From contig NZ_JRMH01000002.1 in NCBI RefSeq assembly GCF_000803315.1, positions 434,001 through 498,000 of the forward strand: 64,000 nucleotides of DNA, in the 5' to 3' direction. The position numbers and the translations under genes are program-made. Positions 17,820 to 28,100 of this stretch are shown here, in pieces (position 1 is the first letter of the stretch; each line of letters opens with the position of its first letter). The stretch comes from Pectobacterium actinidiae (GTDB lineage: Bacteria; Pseudomonadota; Gammaproteobacteria; Enterobacterales; Enterobacteriaceae). The notes under the pieces were generated by a model. That model did no database searches. It saw only the letters and a program-made list of their open reading frames with translations, and was not told the DNA's origin.

Positions 17820-18731
17820 TCACAGCTGCCGCACGGGTCGCCATAAACGCAGCCGCGCACCAAACACATTCACCAGCAGGCCGACCATAATCAGTACCGC
17901 ACCCACAATCTGTAATAGCGAGAGGGATTCCCCAAGAAAGACGGCGGCACTGACCAATCCAACCACCGGCACCAGCAGTGACAAGGGCGCCACACGCCAG
18001 GTTTCATAACGCGCCAGCAGGCTGCCCCAAATCCCATAACCGATGATGGTTGCCGCAAATGCCAGATAAACCAACGACAAGATCGTCGGCAGTTGGATGG
18101 TCGTTAAACTATGGACAATCACGTCCACACCTTCGAACAGCCAGGAACTGATGAAAAATGGCACGACAGGCACCAATGCACCCCACACCACTAGCGACAT
18201 GATGCGTACATCGCTGTTTTTACTCATGATGATTTTATTGGTGATGTTACCCAACGCCCATGACAGTGCCGCGGCCAGCGTCAGCAGCAGCGTGGTGGCG
18301 GTCATACCCGATGACAGTTGCAACGACGTACGACCTTCTGCCAGCACCACCATCCCTAGCGCCGCCACCAGAATCCCGACAACGTGATTCCAGCGCAGCT
18401 TTTCCGACAGCAAAACCGCGCCAACCAGCAGCGTAAAAAAAGCCTGAGCCTGCAACACCAGCGAAGCAATCCCCGCGGGCATGCCCAGCTTGATAGCGAG
18501 AAACAGAAAGCCAAACTGACCGAAGCTGATTGTCATGCCATAGGCGAGCAACCATTTCAGGGGAATACGCGGAAAAGGAACAAAGAAAATAGCCGGGAGC
18601 GCCACCAGCGAAAAACGTAGCCCCGCCAGTAAAAAAGGCGGCATATCGTTCAGCCCGACTTTAATCACCACAAAGTTCACACCCCATAACACCACAACAC
18701 AAAGCGCGAGCAGCGCATCTTTCAACGACAT
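17820..18731 (-). CDS. EamA/DMT-family transporter
   Basis: A 303-aa inner-membrane protein with about ten hydrophobic helices arranged as two EamA halves. The N-terminal helix contains LWGVNFVVIKVGL, typical of the RhaT/EamA exporters. The second half contains ALSWALGNITNK. The family exports amino acids and metabolites; the substrate here is unknown. It lies alone between ggt and the DUF4432 gene on the same strand. Confidence 0.87.
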   Translation of the reverse strand: MSLKDALLALCVVVLWGVNFVVIKVGLNDMPPFLLAGLRFSLVALPAIFFVPFPRIPLKWLLAYGMTISFGQFGFLFLAIKLGMPAGIASLVLQAQAFFTLLVGAVLLSEKLRWNHVVGILVAALGMVVLAEGRTSLQLSSGMTATTLLLTLAAALSWALGNITNKIIMSKNSDVRIMSLVVWGALVPVVPFFISSWLFEGVDVIVHSLTTIQLPTILSLVYLAFAATIIGYGIWGSLLARYETWRVAPLSLLVPVVGLVSAAVFLGESLSLLQIVGAVLIMVGLLVNVFGARLRLWRPVRQL

Positions 18732-18857
18732 TCTTATCCCCTGATCACATTCGTAACAAATACCTTTCCCAAGGTACGCGCAAAATGAAAAAACGGATAA
18801 GAAAAGATAATTATGACGTTACGTGACAGTGATTAAGCGTGACCATAATGTGGGGTA

Positions 18858-18883
18858 GCCGACCACCCGAATTCGTAGTCGGC
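18858..18883 (-). terminator. Weak hairpin downstream of the DUF4432 gene
   Basis: GCCGAC (18858-18863) and GTCGGC (18878-18883) form a short stem just beyond the stop of the minus-strand gene at 18894. No U-run follows, so this is only a candidate terminator. Confidence 0.35.
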
Positions 18884-18893
18884 AAGATAGCGA

Positions 18894-20102
18894 TTACTCG
18901 ACGGCGATGGGTTTTTCCGTCAGCGTGATTTTATTATCGCCCTGAATGGCTTTCACTTTCTGTTCTGTTTTCTGTACCGCGTCAGCGCTACTCAGCAGAC
19001 TGTACGTCAGCTCAAACGTGGTGCTCTGGCCGGGTTGGAGTTTTTTAACCCGCCCTTGTTCACGCTCTATCGTCACCGGGTAGGCGTAGTTAGTACCGGG
19101 TTCGATGCCCGTCACGTAACCCTGTTTCTCCGTATCTGTGTTTTTCCACAGCGTCAGCAGCGGCAGTTGATGGGTATCAAAGGCGATCGACACGCCTTTA
19201 TCTCCCGCCTTGTTCACCAGCGCCGCCAGCGTTTTGCCCTGTGCATCCGTATACGGCGTAATGTTAAACACCATTTCATCAAAGTCTTTGGTTGGCCCTT
19301 TATAGGTTTGCCAGGTTGCCAGACCGGCTTTGGCGTGGTCATTGAACGGAGAAATCTCTTTTACTGGTGCGATGAAACGCGCACCCTCTTCCAGAATCGG
19401 CGTGCCGAAATTGCTGTGGTAGATAATTTGATAGTCTCGCGGGTAGTCGGCTTTGTTCGTCAGCACATCGTGCACGGTAAACGACTCGCTGCCGGGGACG
19501 TAACGCAGCTCAGTCCAGGTTTCCAGATTCGACTTCTTGAAGCTGTTTTCCTTGAGCAGTCCCCGTACCGTAATGGTATGCGGCGCTGTATCGCTGACCT
19601 CCACCACCACTTTTGAAGCAGGTGTGTTGCCCGCACGGCCATGCAAGGTATAGATCATGCCATCGCTGACGACCGGGTGACCCGTCCATTCGAAGCCGCA
19701 GCGCACCATCATCTCATTGAAACCTTCCAGCCAGCCCAATCCATTACGGCTTTCCAGATTGATGGTATTCGGGTTTACGACCTCATCAACCGGCGAATCC
19801 CACCCTAGACGGATGTTTTTGCCTGTTACATGCAGCAAGTTCATCCCTCGCGTCGGGCTAAGGGCAATTTTCAGGCCGTTCTGACTGGTAATCGTGATCA
19901 CTTTACTGCCTTCCTGACGGCCGCCGTGCAGGACTTTTTGCTCAATGCTGAAAGGCTGATTTTTGATCTTCAGGGCATCACTGCCAATTTGCCAGTTTCC
20001 CTTTTCGACACTGCCTTCAGCATCTGTCAGCACAAACGTCTGCGCCGAGAGTTGCCATGATGTCAGCGCCAGTGTAATGCCTATAGCCAGTAATTTTTTC
20101 AT
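18894..20102 (-). CDS. Secreted aldose 1-epimerase-like protein (DUF4432 type)
   Basis: A 402-aa protein with a signal peptide (MKKLLAIGITLALTSWQLSAQ), so it is exported to the periplasm. The start at 20102 is chosen because AAGGGA lies at the right distance; an ATG three codons earlier overlaps that ribosome site. The body has galactose-mutarotase-like beta-sandwich features seen in DUF4432: PTRGMNLLHV, GWLEGFNEMMVRCG, LHGRAGNTPAS and GIEPGTNYAYP. It probably acts on a sugar or sugar-like ligand in the periplasm; the substrate is unknown. Confidence 0.82.
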   Translation of the reverse strand: MKKLLAIGITLALTSWQLSAQTFVLTDAEGSVEKGNWQIGSDALKIKNQPFSIEQKVLHGGRQEGSKVITITSQNGLKIALSPTRGMNLLHVTGKNIRLGWDSPVDEVVNPNTINLESRNGLGWLEGFNEMMVRCGFEWTGHPVVSDGMIYTLHGRAGNTPASKVVVEVSDTAPHTITVRGLLKENSFKKSNLETWTELRYVPGSESFTVHDVLTNKADYPRDYQIIYHSNFGTPILEEGARFIAPVKEISPFNDHAKAGLATWQTYKGPTKDFDEMVFNITPYTDAQGKTLAALVNKAGDKGVSIAFDTHQLPLLTLWKNTDTEKQGYVTGIEPGTNYAYPVTIEREQGRVKKLQPGQSTTFELTYSLLSSADAVQKTEQKVKAIQGDNKITLTEKPIAVE

Positions 20103-20494
20103 GTTAACCATCCCTTTTTGCTGAATTGTTTTAGCTAATGCGAGCTAAAGACTACAAATCAGCGGATGGTCAGAATGTGATAACTATCACCAGATGAAAA
20201 AATTCGGCATTGTTGCGTTATTTATTCGATTAGCATCACTAATTCATTATGAATGGCATCTATATTTACAGAATTATTGAGATGTTGATCGGTAAAAGCT
20301 GACATCGTTTCAGCAAAATAAATCATGCTGTCTACCCCCTTTTTCCCGACAACGAGTTCATCAGCAATTTATGCCAAATTATACAAATTTAACGAGATAA
20401 AAAATTACCGGACTGTTTTTTCACCACATTGCACCCTATCAGCGCAAGCGCTATGGTTGCCGCTAACCTGTGTACGACCACTGATAAATAAACT
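20103..20494. other. Divergent intergenic region, DUF4432 gene / avtA
   Basis: A 392-bp AT-rich gap containing the promoters of both flanking genes. A perfect inverted repeat, TTTAGCT-N6-AGCTAAA, lies near 20132-20152, close to the DUF4432 gene start, and could be an operator. No further gene was seen. Confidence 0.45.
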
Positions 20495-21745
20495 ATGAAC
20501 TTTTCTCTTTTCGGCAAGAAATTCACGCGCCACGCTGGCATCACTCAGTTAATGGACGATCTGAACGAAGGGCTGCGTACGCCAGGCGCAATCATGCTGG
20601 GGGGCGGCAATCCGGCACACATCCCAGAGATGGATAGCTACTTCAAACAGCTGTGTCAGGATATGCTGGAACAAGGGAAATTAACGGAAGCGCTATGCAA
20701 CTACGACGGCCCGCAAGGTAAGGACACACTGCTTAATGCATTGGCCGAACTGCTGAGTAATGAATTAGGCTGGCAGATTGGACCACAGAACATTGCACTA
20801 ACAAATGGCAGCCAGAGTGCGTTTTTCTACTTATTTAATCTGTTTGCCGGTCGCCACAGCGATGGCAGCCTGAAAAAGGTGCTGTTCCCGCTGGCACCAG
20901 AATATATCGGCTATTCGGATTCCGGGCTGGATGACAACATGTTCGTCTCCGTTCGCCCTCAGATCGAGCTGTTGCCCGAAGGGCAATTTAAATATCACGT
21001 CGATTTCGATAACTTGTCGATTACTGAGGATATCGGGCTGGTTTGCGTATCTCGCCCGACCAATCCAACCGGTAACGTGCTGACCGACGATGAGCTGATG
21101 CGTCTGGATATTCTGGCGCAGCAGCACAACATTCCCCTGCTGATTGATAACGCCTATGGTGTGCCTTTCCCCGGCATCATCTTCAGCGATGCGACGCCGC
21201 TGTGGAACCCGAACATCATCCTGTGTATGAGCCTGTCCAAGCTAGGTCTACCTGGCTCACGCTGCGGTATCGTCATTGCAGATGAAAAGGTGATTTCCGC
21301 CATCGGCAACATGAACGGCATCATTAGCCTGTCTCCGGGGGCAATCGGCCCGGCACTGGCACATGAGATGATTCAGCGTGGCGATCTGCTGCGCTTATCT
21401 AACGACGTCGTCCGCCCGTTCTACCAGCAGCGTGTAACGGAAACCATCGCGATCATTCGCCGCTATCTATCACCCGAACAGTGCCTGATTCATAAGCCGG
21501 AAGGTGCGATCTTCCTGTGGCTGTGGTTTAAGGATCTGCCTATCACGACAGAAATTCTGTACCAGCGCCTGAAAAAACGCGGCGTCCTCATGGTGCCGGG
21601 TCACTATTTCTTCCCCGGCTTAGATCAGAACTGGCCGCACGCTCACCAGTGCATGCGCATGAATTATGTGCCGGAGCCGGAAAAAATCGAACGCGGTATT
21701 GCGATTCTGGCGGAAGAAGTGGAAAAAGCGATGCAGGAAGGCTAA
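20495..21745 (+). CDS. avtA: Valine-pyruvate aminotransferase AvtA
   Basis: A 416-aa class I/II PLP aminotransferase that interconverts valine and pyruvate with 2-ketoisovalerate and alanine. The N-terminus (MNFSLFGKKFTRHAGITQLM) and LGGGNPAHIPEM are characteristic of AvtA. The PLP lysine is in MSLSKLGLPGSRCGI, the phosphate-binding segment is TNGSQSAFF, and RPTNPTGN is the conserved substrate/PLP segment. Length is normal. It marks the left boundary of the type VI island. Confidence 0.95.
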   Translation: MNFSLFGKKFTRHAGITQLMDDLNEGLRTPGAIMLGGGNPAHIPEMDSYFKQLCQDMLEQGKLTEALCNYDGPQGKDTLLNALAELLSNELGWQIGPQNIALTNGSQSAFFYLFNLFAGRHSDGSLKKVLFPLAPEYIGYSDSGLDDNMFVSVRPQIELLPEGQFKYHVDFDNLSITEDIGLVCVSRPTNPTGNVLTDDELMRLDILAQQHNIPLLIDNAYGVPFPGIIFSDATPLWNPNIILCMSLSKLGLPGSRCGIVIADEKVISAIGNMNGIISLSPGAIGPALAHEMIQRGDLLRLSNDVVRPFYQQRVTETIAIIRRYLSPEQCLIHKPEGAIFLWLWFKDLPITTEILYQRLKKRGVLMVPGHYFFPGLDQNWPHAHQCMRMNYVPEPEKIERGIAILAEEVEKAMQEG

Positions 21746-22217
21746 TTCGCCACAAAAATAGACGCGTCATTAAACGAAATACGGTTGGGGTACAGGCACA
21801 CTTGCCCCACCGTTTTTATTTTGCCGTCCGCTTCCCACAACGCGCGGTGGCAATACCAAGCCAGCGCCAGATCCTATCTCTTATTTACCTACTTTTTGTC
21901 ATCTCATCGCCTCCACAACATCAGGCGACTAACGATAATAATCAAAATTATTTTTTGCATTTTTAATCGGTAATAACAGTCATTTACTCCTAATTAATCG
22001 TTAATTCATTCCAATAAGACGGCAATCTCTTAACACTAACTAAAACTTTCAGAATAACTGCGCATTCTGCGCAACTTTTTGCTCACTTTCTGGTGTAAAT
22101 CACTTTTTGCGCAATTTTTGCAAACGATTCGCGAAGTCTGCGCAACTTCTTGCTCAGATTTTGCTTAGTAAAAATTTGAATTAGTAAAATTACCCTATAA
22201 AACAAATACATAAAATA
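21746..22217. promoter_or_regulatory. AT-rich hcp upstream region with four TGCGCA sites
   Basis: The gap between avtA and hcp has no convincing gene. Within it, TGCGCA occurs at 22059, 22068, 22108 and 22139. Two copies sit inside a longer repeat TCTGCGCAACTT(T/C)TTGCTCA at 22066-22085 and 22137-22156, spaced 71 bp apart. This clustering 60-160 bp upstream of a sigma-54-type promoter is what an activator (enhancer-binding protein) site array would look like. Confidence 0.6.
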
Positions 22218-22233
22218 TGGCACATGAATTGCT
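22218..22233 (+). promoter_or_regulatory. Sigma-54 (-24/-12) promoter of hcp
   Basis: TGGCACATGAATTGCT matches the RpoN consensus TGGCAC-N5-TTGC(A/T) at every defined position, with the GG and GC doublets 12 nt apart. Transcription would begin near 22244, giving a ~55-nt leader before the hcp ATG at 22299. Confidence 0.8.
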
Positions 22234-22298
22234 ATGTGAACGGCGAAGTACTAACCCCGTTTAACAATTCATTTCGTTCAACAACAAGGAGCAAGACT

Positions 22299-22817
22299 AT
22301 GCCAACTCCATGCTATATCAGCATCGAAGGTAAAACTCAGGGCAACATTACCGCGGGTGCTTTCACTTCTGATTCTGTCGGCAACATCTATGTGGAAGGC
22401 CACGAAGACGAAATGCTGGTACAGGAATTCAAACACATCGTCACCGTACCAACTGACCCACAGTCTGGTCAGCCGTCCGGCCAACGTGTGCACAAACCGT
22501 TCAAATTCACCGTCGCGCTGAACAAAGCCGTTCCGCTGATGTACAACGCCCTGGCGTCTGGTGAAATGCTGCCGACCGTGACCTTGAAATGGTACCGCAC
22601 GTCGGTTGAAGGTAAGCAAGAGCACTTCTTCTCTACCATCCTGACCGATGCCACCATCGTTGACGTTAACTGCCAGATGCCACACTGCCAGGATCCCGCG
22701 AAGCTGGACTACACCCAACTGATTGAAGTGTCACTGGCCTACCGCAAAATCGACTGGGAACACACCGTTGCCGGGACTTCTGGTTCCGATGACTGGCGTG
22801 CGCCGGTCGAAGCGTAA
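22299..22817 (+). CDS. hcp: Type VI secretion tube protein Hcp
   Basis: Hcp (172 aa) stacks as hexameric rings to make the inner tube of the T6SS. The start MPTPCYISIEGK at 22299 has AAGGAG 8 nt upstream; the longer upstream frame has no such signal. The sequence keeps the family features GNITAGAF, VEGHEDEM, and a C-terminal LIEVSLAYRKIDWEH. It is the first gene of hcp-vgrG-eagR-rhs, with a hairpin between it and vgrG. No other T6SS structural genes are in the window, so this is an orphan effector locus that relies on a machine encoded elsewhere. Confidence 0.96.
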   Translation: MPTPCYISIEGKTQGNITAGAFTSDSVGNIYVEGHEDEMLVQEFKHIVTVPTDPQSGQPSGQRVHKPFKFTVALNKAVPLMYNALASGEMLPTVTLKWYRTSVEGKQEHFFSTILTDATIVDVNCQMPHCQDPAKLDYTQLIEVSLAYRKIDWEHTVAGTSGSDDWRAPVEA

Positions 22818-22826
22818 TAGCTATTT

Positions 22827-22850
22827 AACCCGGGCATGCCCGGGTTTTCT
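22827..22850 (+). terminator. Hairpin with U-run between hcp and vgrG
   Basis: AACCCGGGCATGCCCGGGTT is a perfect palindrome (22827-22846) followed by TTCT, 10 bp after the hcp stop. A partial terminator here would let hcp be made in excess over vgrG-rhs, as its stoichiometry requires. Confidence 0.8.
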
Positions 22851-22907
22851 GCATTGAGCCATGGCCCACGCCATGCCTGAGTGTGGATGACAGCATCAGG
22901 AGGACGG

Positions 22908-24761
22908 ATGGCAAACAGTACAGGATTACAGTTCACCGTTAAGGTCGGCGCATTGCCTGCATCAACCTTTTCCGTAGTGGATTTTCAGCTCAGCGAGGCG
23001 CTTAACCAGCCGTTTGCCCTGTCGCTGAATCTGGCCAGCCCCTTACCGGGGATCGATTTTGGTGCTGTTCTCGACCAGCCCTGCGAACTCCTGGTGTGGT
23101 ACGAAGGCGAACTCCAAAGACGAGTGAGCGGTATTGTCAGCGCGTTCGCACAGGGTGACACCGGCTTTCGCCGCACGCGTTATCAGGCGGAAATCCGTCC
23201 GGCGCTGTGGCGTTTGGGGCTACGCACCAACGCCCGCATCTTTCAGGCACAGAAGCCAGAGGCAATTATCGGCGCACTGCTAGAAGAAGCAGGAATCACC
23301 GACTATGCCTTTGCGCTGCGTAACGAACACGCGGTGCGAGAATACTGCGTGCAGTACCGTGAAAGCGATTTAGCCTTTATTACCCGACTGGCCGCCGAAG
23401 AAGGCCTATTCTTCTTCCATGAGTTTGAGGAAGGCAAACACCGTGTCGTCTTTGCCGACGATGCAGGCGCGTTGGCAAAAGGACCTGAGCTGTTTTTCAA
23501 CCTGGCGACACAGGGGCTGAGTGAAGGCGCATACGTCCACCGTTTCCGCTATGCCGAGGCGGTGAGTACTGCCGAGGTGGCGCTAAAGGATTACAGCTTC
23601 AAGACGCCAGCTTATGGCCTGCTGCACCAGAAGATAAGCGGTGAACTGGAACACCAGCGCGAAAGCTATCAGCACTTCGACTACCCCGGCCGTTTTAAAC
23701 AAGATCCAAGCGGCAAGGCATTTACCGGCTATCGACTGGACGCGCTGCGAGCGGGGGCGATGACCGGATCGGGCGAATCCAATGCTGCTGAACTGATGCC
23801 GGGCAGCAGTTTTACCTTAACCGAACACCCCAATCTGGCACTCAATATCGCCTGGCAACTGGTTGCCATCACCCACAGCGGGCAGCAGCCGCAGGCGCTG
23901 GAAGAAGAAAGCGGCGGCGAACCGACCACCTACAGCAACAGCTTCGAGGTCGTGAAGGCCAGCACCACCTGGCGTGCTGATCTGCCGTACAAGCCGATGG
24001 TAGACGGTCCACAAATCGCCACCGTCGTCGGCCCGGCGGGTGAAGAGATCTACTGCGACCAATACGGCCGGGTAAAATTACAATTCCCGTGGGACCGCTA
24101 CGGCGCGAGCGATGACCAGAGCTCCTGCTGGGTTCGCGTCAGCCAAGGTTGGGCCGGTGGTCAATACGGCCTGATCGCCATCCCACGCATAGGCCATGAA
24201 GTCATTGTGAGTTTCCTCGAAGGCGACCCAGACCAACCGATCGTGACGGGCAGAACCTTTCACGCCACCAATCCATCGCCCTACCCGCTTCCTGCTAACA
24301 AGACGCGCACCTCAATCCGCACATCAACCCACAAAGGCGCAGGGTTCAACGAACTGCGCTTTGAGGATCAGGCCGGTCAGGAAGAAGTGTTTATCCATGC
24401 TCAGAAAGACATGAACACCGTGGTGCTGAATAACCGCAGTACATCGGTGAATGTGGATCACAACGAAAACATTGGCCGCGATCAGACGGTCGTCGTGCAG
24501 CAGAACCAAACGGTTTCCGTCATTGCCGATCAGATTACCGAGATCCAGGGGGAGCAAACGGTGGTGGTGAAGAAAAACCGGAGCACCGTCGTGGAAGACA
24601 ACGAAACGCTAAGGGTAACCAACGATATCTTTATCCACGCCGAAGATGGCAGCATTCAGATTGGTACGGGTGCGGGCTATATCTCAATCAAGCACAGCGG
24701 GGATATTGAGATCGTCGGGAATAACCTGACGCTGAACGGCACCCGTATCGATTTGAATTAA
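22908..24761 (+). CDS. vgrG: Type VI secretion spike protein VgrG
   Basis: VgrG (617 aa) trimerises as the puncturing spike on the Hcp tube. The start MANSTGLQF at 22908 has AGGAGG upstream. Family motifs include [53 protein letters not shown] and [19 protein letters not shown]. The C-terminus is the short gp5-like repeat stalk ending NGTRIDLN. It has no C-terminal effector extension. It is followed closely by eagR and rhs, whose PAAR domain should cap this spike. Confidence 0.96.
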   Translation: MANSTGLQFTVKVGALPASTFSVVDFQLSEALNQPFALSLNLASPLPGIDFGAVLDQPCELLVWYEGELQRRVSGIVSAFAQGDTGFRRTRYQAEIRPALWRLGLRTNARIFQAQKPEAIIGALLEEAGITDYAFALRNEHAVREYCVQYRESDLAFITRLAAEEGLFFFHEFEEGKHRVVFADDAGALAKGPELFFNLATQGLSEGAYVHRFRYAEAVSTAEVALKDYSFKTPAYGLLHQKISGELEHQRESYQHFDYPGRFKQDPSGKAFTGYRLDALRAGAMTGSGESNAAELMPGSSFTLTEHPNLALNIAWQLVAITHSGQQPQALEEESGGEPTTYSNSFEVVKASTTWRADLPYKPMVDGPQIATVVGPAGEEIYCDQYGRVKLQFPWDRYGASDDQSSCWVRVSQGWAGGQYGLIAIPRIGHEVIVSFLEGDPDQPIVTGRTFHATNPSPYPLPANKTRTSIRTSTHKGAGFNELRFEDQAGQEEVFIHAQKDMNTVVLNNRSTSVNVDHNENIGRDQTVVVQQNQTVSVIADQITEIQGEQTVVVKKNRSTVVEDNETLRVTNDIFIHAEDGSIQIGTGAGYISIKHSGDIEIVGNNLTLNGTRIDLN

Positions 24762-24769
24762 GGATGACT

Positions 24770-25177
24770 ATGTATCAGATGAATGAAGGGACGCTGGCTA
24801 TCCCCGCTGATTGGCGTGATGAATCACTCCATGTTTTTGTTCTGCCGGGAGATGCCATCAATTTGGTTGTCAACCGTACCCCAATTGACTTCGGTCTGAC
24901 AGCAGAGACGGTTTATCAGCAGACGTTAGGCCAGTTTGCAGCACACCTGAAAGGGTATGAAGAGCGCGGCATTTGGACATTGACGCTGGATGGGCAACCC
25001 GCACACGGCCTGGAATATACCTGGCGGTCGCCGGAAGGGCCGATGCATCAGGTTGTCGTGATGCAGGTGCGCGGTGAGTTATTGATGACGTTTACCGTAA
25101 CCGTAGCAGGCGAGCTCAGTGCGGAGCAGAAGACAGCAATGCTGGCGGTGGTCGAGACATTTAAAGCTGCCACCTGA
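24770..25177 (+). CDS. EagR-type (DcrB/DUF1795) chaperone for the Rhs effector
   Basis: A 135-aa DUF1795 protein. Start 24770 (MYQMNEGTLAIP) is preferred because AAGGA lies 5 nt upstream; another ATG is 6 bp earlier. EagR chaperones bind the N-terminal transmembrane helices of prePAAR Rhs effectors and load them on VgrG. Visible family traits are the LNVVN-like strand (INLVVNRTPID) and the acidic DWRDESLHVF start. Its place between vgrG and an rhs with N-terminal hydrophobic helices fits this role. Confidence 0.88.
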   Translation: MYQMNEGTLAIPADWRDESLHVFVLPGDAINLVVNRTPIDFGLTAETVYQQTLGQFAAHLKGYEERGIWTLTLDGQPAHGLEYTWRSPEGPMHQVVVMQVRGELLMTFTVTVAGELSAEQKTAMLAVVETFKAAT

Positions 25178-25188
25178 AAGGAGTCATC

Positions 25189-28100
25189 ATGCTGAGTGAC
25201 ATTCTGAACCGTGTTGCCCGCGTCGGTGCCATGCACGCAGGCAAAGGCCCGACGCCGCCTGCTGGTCGTCCTCAACCGGGCCAGGGAAAACCCCCGACAT
25301 CACCGGGCAAAACCATCAAGCACAAAAGCTTTCTCGGCGCGCTGGCTGGAGCGATCGCAGGAGCGGTTGTGGCAGCGGTAGCCTTTGCCGCCGCTGCGGC
25401 AGTCGCAGGAGCCATTGCCGTCGCCGTTGTCGGAACGGGTGGCATGGGGGCGGCACTGGTTGTCGGGGCAGTCAAACTGGCGGTGGGATTTGGTGCCGTC
25501 AGCCTGCTGGGGGGGTTAATTAGTAGCGTCTCCAGCAAAGTTTCCGCCATGGTAGACAGCGGATCCCCGCCGTTTGGGCCGGTTTCTTCAGGCTCAGATA
25601 CGGTGTTTGCGGAGAAGCAGAAGATTTCCCGCGCTGAAGTTGACACGGTCGCCTGTACCAAACACAACTCGCCTCAGTTGATTGCGCAAGGAAGTGAAAC
25701 TGTCTACGTCAATGGATCACCGGCCGCACGTATCGACGATAAAACCGTCTGTGGCGCCACCATCAAGGAAGGAGCATCCACCGTCTTTTTTGGATCCGGT
25801 CAGCAAACCTGTCTGGAGATTAGTGACGAATTCAGTTGGTGGGAAAAAGCGCTACTGATCGCGGTAGAGTTTCTGGTTCCGCCCAGCCGGGGCATGTTCA
25901 AAGGACTCGGCAAGCTGTTTACACGTGGTCCCACCGCGGTGCTCAAAGGCATCCGCATGGGTGCGTTGAGAACAGCAGTAGGGCTACGGAGAGCGGTTCG
26001 ATGTGCCAGCAAAGGATTTAAAAATAACAAAGGTTTGGCACGCTTTAAGGAAGCGACCCGGGGTTTTCTAAAAGATCCGGTCTACATTCCCAGCGGGGAT
26101 GTGATCGAGATGCGTCAGGATATTGAGCTTGGGCAAACTCTCCCTCTGCTCTTTGAACGCACTTACCGCTCCACCGCTACCCATGACGGCCTGCTGGGAC
26201 ACGGCTGGTATGACACCTGGAGCGAAACGGCACAGGTCAGCCGCGATGGCCTGAATACCCACGTCGTCATCACACTGGCGCAGGGATACGACATCGATTT
26301 CACCTTCCATCAGGATGTGCAGTCGGTATTTTGTCCGCTCTATCCCGCTTTTACTCTGTACCGGCGGGCAAAGGGCTTTAGCCTATGGGATCGTGACAGC
26401 CTCACCTGGCGTGAATTCGATGTGCCTCAGGGCGATCGGCTACTTCTGTCTTCGATACATGACCCGCACGACAACCGCATTACCCTGATCCGCGATCCAA
26501 AAGGCTATCTGCGCAAGGTACGCCACAGTGATGGTATCGAACTGCTGCTGGTGTGGCGAGGCGAGTATCTGCACCAGATACAGAGTATTGATACCGGGCA
26601 GAAAACCCTGCTGGCTGAATACCGGCAGGATGAACAGGGCCGACTGGTCGAGGCCGATGCTGCCCATGCCTATCATCTGCTCTACGACTACGACAAAGAA
26701 AACCGACTCACGCGCTGGCATGACAACGACCAGACCTGGGCGAGTTACGACTATGATCATCAGGGTCGTTGCATCTACACCACCTGTGCCGACGGCTATC
26801 TGACCGCGCATTTTGAGTATCTCGACGATCGCGTAGTCATGACCGACGGATTAGGTCAGCGCAGCGAATTTGGCTTCAATCACCTGCACCTGATGAGCTG
26901 GGAAAAATCCCCGTTAGGGCACGTCACCCGCTACGATTACGACGACCACGGCAACCTGCTGCGTGAGATTTCCCCAGCAGGCCGGGTGATTGAGTTCACC
27001 TATCTGGACGACAGTGGACTGGTGAGCGCATTCACCGACGGCAGCGGTCATGCCTGGGCCTATGACTACGACGACGCGCAGCGGTTATGCGGTATCACCG
27101 ATCCGCTGGGGCGCATCTGGCAATGGGCGTTCGATGAGGCTGGCAATCCGGAGAAACTCACGGGGCCGGATACCCGCGAAGTACGATTTACCTGGAACCG
27201 CCACGGCCTTCTGACGCAGGTGAGCGATCAGGCGGGCGAGGTTCAGGCACGGCTGCGTTACGATCACCGCCAACGGTTGCTAAGTGCCAGCGATGCGCTG
27301 GGGCGTACCCAGCAGTTGCGCTATGACCAGCAGGACAGAGTCGTGCAGTGGCAGCGGCCGGACGGCGCGCAATACCGGCTGGGCTATCGCCGTGCGAGCT
27401 GGAAACTGCCGGAGCAACTGATACGCCCCGATGAGAAAGAGGAAAAGCGTCAGTACGACAAGCATAACAATCTGCTGAGCTATGTGGACGGCAACGGGGC
27501 ACTGTGGCGCCAGAGCTACGGCTCCTTTGACCTGCTCACCTCGCGGACGGATGCACAAGATCGCACCTGGCGTTACGAGTACGACAAAGAGAGCCAGCAG
27601 TTGGTCGCCGTTATCGCCCCGGACGGCAGTCGCTGGCAATGGTGGCTGGATGCCGACGCGCGGGTTATCCGCGAACGGGATATGGCGGGCACCGACACCC
27701 ACTACAGCTATGACGAAGACGGCAACTGCATCGCCATCCGCAATGCCGAAGGCGAAATCCGCCACTTCCTGTATGACGGACGCGGGCTGCTCATCAAAGA
27801 AACCGCACCGGACGATACCCTTCATTATCGCTATGACGCCGCAGGCAGGCTAGTCGAAGTCACCTCCGCAACCAGTCATATCCAACTGGAGTATGACCTC
27901 CGTGACCGGGTGGTGCGGGAGTGGCTGAACGGCACCCTGCTTACCCGGCAGTTTGATGATACCGCACGCACTGTGGCACGCACGCTGGCCTGGGAAGACC
28001 AGAGCGATGATGCCCTGATCAGCACCTTTGCTTACAGCGCCGCGGGTGAACTGCAACAGGTGCAGTTGCCGGACGGCGCGGAGCTCACCCTTGCCCATGA

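Noticed and set aside
22059..22156. CRISPR-like repeated motif upstream of hcp
   Set aside because: Repeats are short, irregularly spaced and without spacer structure; they fit regulator sites next to a sigma-54 promoter.
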